In this document: piece after piece, positions 63,942-64,000 of the stretch
How the letters are laid out: each line of letters opens with the position of its first letter
Numbering within the stretch: position 1 is the first letter of the stretch
Assembly: GCF_000300335.1 (NCBI RefSeq)
Contig: NZ_AMRM01000007.1
Coordinates: forward strand, 62,001-126,000
Origin: Nitratireductor pacificus pht-3B
GTDB lineage: Bacteria; Pseudomonadota; Alphaproteobacteria; Rhizobiales; Rhizobiaceae
Reading direction: 5' to 3'
Length of the DNA stretch: 64,000 bases
The notes under the pieces: generated by a model
Told to the model about the DNA's origin: nothing
The model's database searches: none
The model's input: only the letters and a program-made list of their open reading frames with translations
Translations under genes and position numbers: made by a program

Positions 63942-64000
63942 TGTCCGCATGAACGCGGGGAGCACGAGGCAGAGCGGTTCGGCGTTTCGTGAGAACGAGG

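Overview
High-GC alphaproteobacterial DNA, almost certainly from the order Hyphomicrobiales (Rhizobiales). The evidence is the gene order tsaB-rimI-plsC-miaB-phoH-ybeY-corC-lnt-XRE-metK-trmB // rimP-nusA-ylxR-infB-rbfA-truB, a CTTGAA-N17-CTATAT promoter of the rhizobial housekeeping type in front of rimP, and two copies of a roughly 100-bp RIME-like palindromic repeat. About 45 kb of accessory and catabolic genes is followed by about 19 kb of conserved core genes.

Layout. 1-4.3 kb: truncated HxlR regulator, epoxide-hydrolase-type alpha/beta hydrolase, MFS exporter, small membrane protein and a type II haloalkane-dehalogenase-like enzyme. 4.3-11.9 kb: a four-gene minus-strand operon (RND adaptor, RND pump, membrane-anchored alpha/beta hydrolase, beta-lactamase-fold serine hydrolase) with every junction overlapping by four bases, divergent from a TetR regulator. 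12.1-15.4 kb: LysR, two tandem dienelactone-hydrolase-type genes, a truncated NmrA-like gene abutting a decayed serine-recombinase fragment, and tRNA-Arg(CCG). 15.6-18.5 kb: ECF sigma factor and membrane anti-sigma factor divergent from a secreted subtilisin-like protease; the promoters share a symmetrical inverted repeat. 19.0-23.1 kb: DUF4956, VTC-type polyphosphate polymerase, PiT phosphate transporter and phytase-like esterase in one operon, preceded by three direct CTGTCA repeats (a Pho box). 23.2-29.0 kb: LysR, a molybdopterin oxidoreductase fused to its own flavin/iron-sulfur reductase, and a short-chain fatty acid transporter.

29.2-40.9 kb holds two neighbouring organic-acid modules. 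The first is MarR, an FMN alpha-hydroxy-acid dehydrogenase and a mandelate-racemase-family enzyme, divergent from a TctCBA transporter. The second is a GntR repressor divergent from TRAP DctPQM, a second mandelate-racemase-family enzyme and an arylmalonate-decarboxylase homologue. The two mandelate-racemase paralogues share unusual substitutions at catalytic positions. A lone HyuA-like hydantoinase and malate synthase G follow.

From 45.2 kb the genes serve t6A and ms2i6A tRNA modification, ribosome maturation, lipoprotein acylation, SAM synthesis, transcription antitermination and translation initiation. The metK and rimP leaders look structured, and the rimP leader contains an attenuator-like terminator.

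Most promising for novelty: the Pho-box polyphosphate operon (19.0-23.1 kb), the paired mandelate-racemase modules (29.2-40.9 kb) and the molybdo-flavo fusion (24.2-27.7 kb).
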